A DNA stretch of 64,000 nucleotides from Actinomycetes bacterium (lineage in GTDB: Bacteria; Actinomycetota; Actinomycetes; Nanopelagicales; Nanopelagicaceae). Of the stretch, positions 63,809-64,000 are shown piece after piece (the stretch's first letter is position 1; each line of letters starts with the position of its first letter). The position numbers were made by a program, and so were the translations under genes. The notes beneath the pieces were generated by a model, which was not told the origin of the DNA, searched no databases, and saw only the letters and a list, made by a program, of their open reading frames with translations. The stretch covers positions 806,001-870,000 of the forward strand of contig OX376642.1 in the NCBI GenBank assembly GCA_947383695.1, written 5' to 3'.

Positions 63809-64000
63809 TTACTCCCCGTTGGAGCGGTCTTCCCAACGCTTTTCCATGCGAGCGCTCAAGTTGCCACGCGCACGAGGGGCCTTCTTTGGGCCACGTACCT
63901 GAGGAGAGATGCTGGAGATTGCGCTGATTACTCCGGTCAGGGCGATGATGAAGCCCAGGATTCCGATCGGGGTAATTTGAGCGATGAGGCCGCCAAACAA
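63809..64000 (-). CDS. Small membrane protein, partial at the window edge (possibly DUF3040)
   Basis: The last 63 or so codons of a minus-strand gene that probably continues past the right edge; no ATG or ribosome site is visible at the edge. It has a hydrophobic segment (LIAQITPIGILGFIIALTGVISAI), a basic Arg/Lys/Pro linker and the ending LSARMEKRWEDRSNGE. Helix plus Arg-rich ...RxExRW.. ending resembles the C-terminus of actinobacterial DUF3040 proteins, which often lie near mraZ. That family call is tentative. It converges on the TetR gene with a 20-bp gap and no clear terminator. Confidence 0.55.
   Translation of the reverse strand: MFGGLIAQITPIGILGFIIALTGVISAISSISPQVRGPKKAPRARGNLSARMEKRWEDRSNGE

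Noticed and set aside
63781-63815. Terminator between the TetR gene and the edge ORF
   Set aside because: Only a short AGTAAA/TTTACT pairing is visible, too weak to call.

Overview
The window looks like a chromosomal segment of a streamlined, moderate-GC actinobacterium. The gene order is characteristically actinobacterial: dnaE next to a his-trp supercluster, gltBD-pyk, an ANTAR regulator of the PdtaR type, and a dcw cluster ending in ftsZ-pgeF-yggS-sepF-yggT. An actinobacterial ileS T-box leader, very tight packing and many ATGA or TAATG junctions agree with this. The freshwater acI lineage (Nanopelagicales, Planktophila-like) is the best guess. That is inference from gene content and style, not from a marker search. 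No mobile element, CRISPR array or rRNA is visible, and no stretch over 300 bases lacks a gene.

Bases 1-6030: a hotdog thioesterase converges on a complete branched-chain amino acid type ABC importer (livF, livG, livM, livH, then livK after a strong hairpin). A PdtaR-like response regulator and a tRNA-Leu(CAA) with an unexpectedly short variable loop follow. Bases 6045-13458: pyruvate kinase and both subunits of NADPH glutamate synthase, with an inverted repeat upstream of gltB. Bases 13563-16306: a VIT1/CCC1 membrane protein, lgt, a membrane-anchored DsbA-like oxidoreductase and a DoxX/MauE membrane protein.

Bases 16303-26150: one continuous minus-strand tryptophan and histidine unit, read as hisD-C-B-H-A(priA)-F-I-trpE-(56-aa membrane peptide)-trpC-B-A. 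Bases 26193-31947: dnaE, an RluD-type pseudouridine synthase, lspA and a DksA-like zinc-finger protein with a histone-like Lys/Ala/Pro tail. Lgt and LspA are the first two enzymes of lipoprotein maturation.

Bases 32020-35327 (plus strand): ileS behind a T-box leader with an Ile (ATC) specifier. Bases 35328-51958 (minus strand): the division and cell-wall cluster, transcribed as mraZ-rsmH-ftsL-ftsI-murE-murF-mraY-murD-ftsW-murG-murC-ftsQ-ftsZ-pgeF-yggS-sepF-yggT. It starts with a 10-bp-periodic MraZ operator array and carries a long RNA hairpin between mraZ and rsmH. The DivIVA/Wag31 gene usual after yggT is missing here.

Bases 52145-64000: a 3597-residue secreted repeat protein (LamG-like, seven IPT/TIG, cadherin-like, LRR_5-like, Fn3 and nine InlB-type repeats, with a possible OmpA-like tail). 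It has its own terminator and faces a divergent TetR regulator. A partial small membrane protein, perhaps DUF3040, runs off the right edge. The most interesting items are the giant protein, the mraZ operator and mraZ-rsmH RNA structure, the short tRNA-Leu, and the unlisted 56-aa trp peptide. I found no clear undescribed defence or biosynthetic system.
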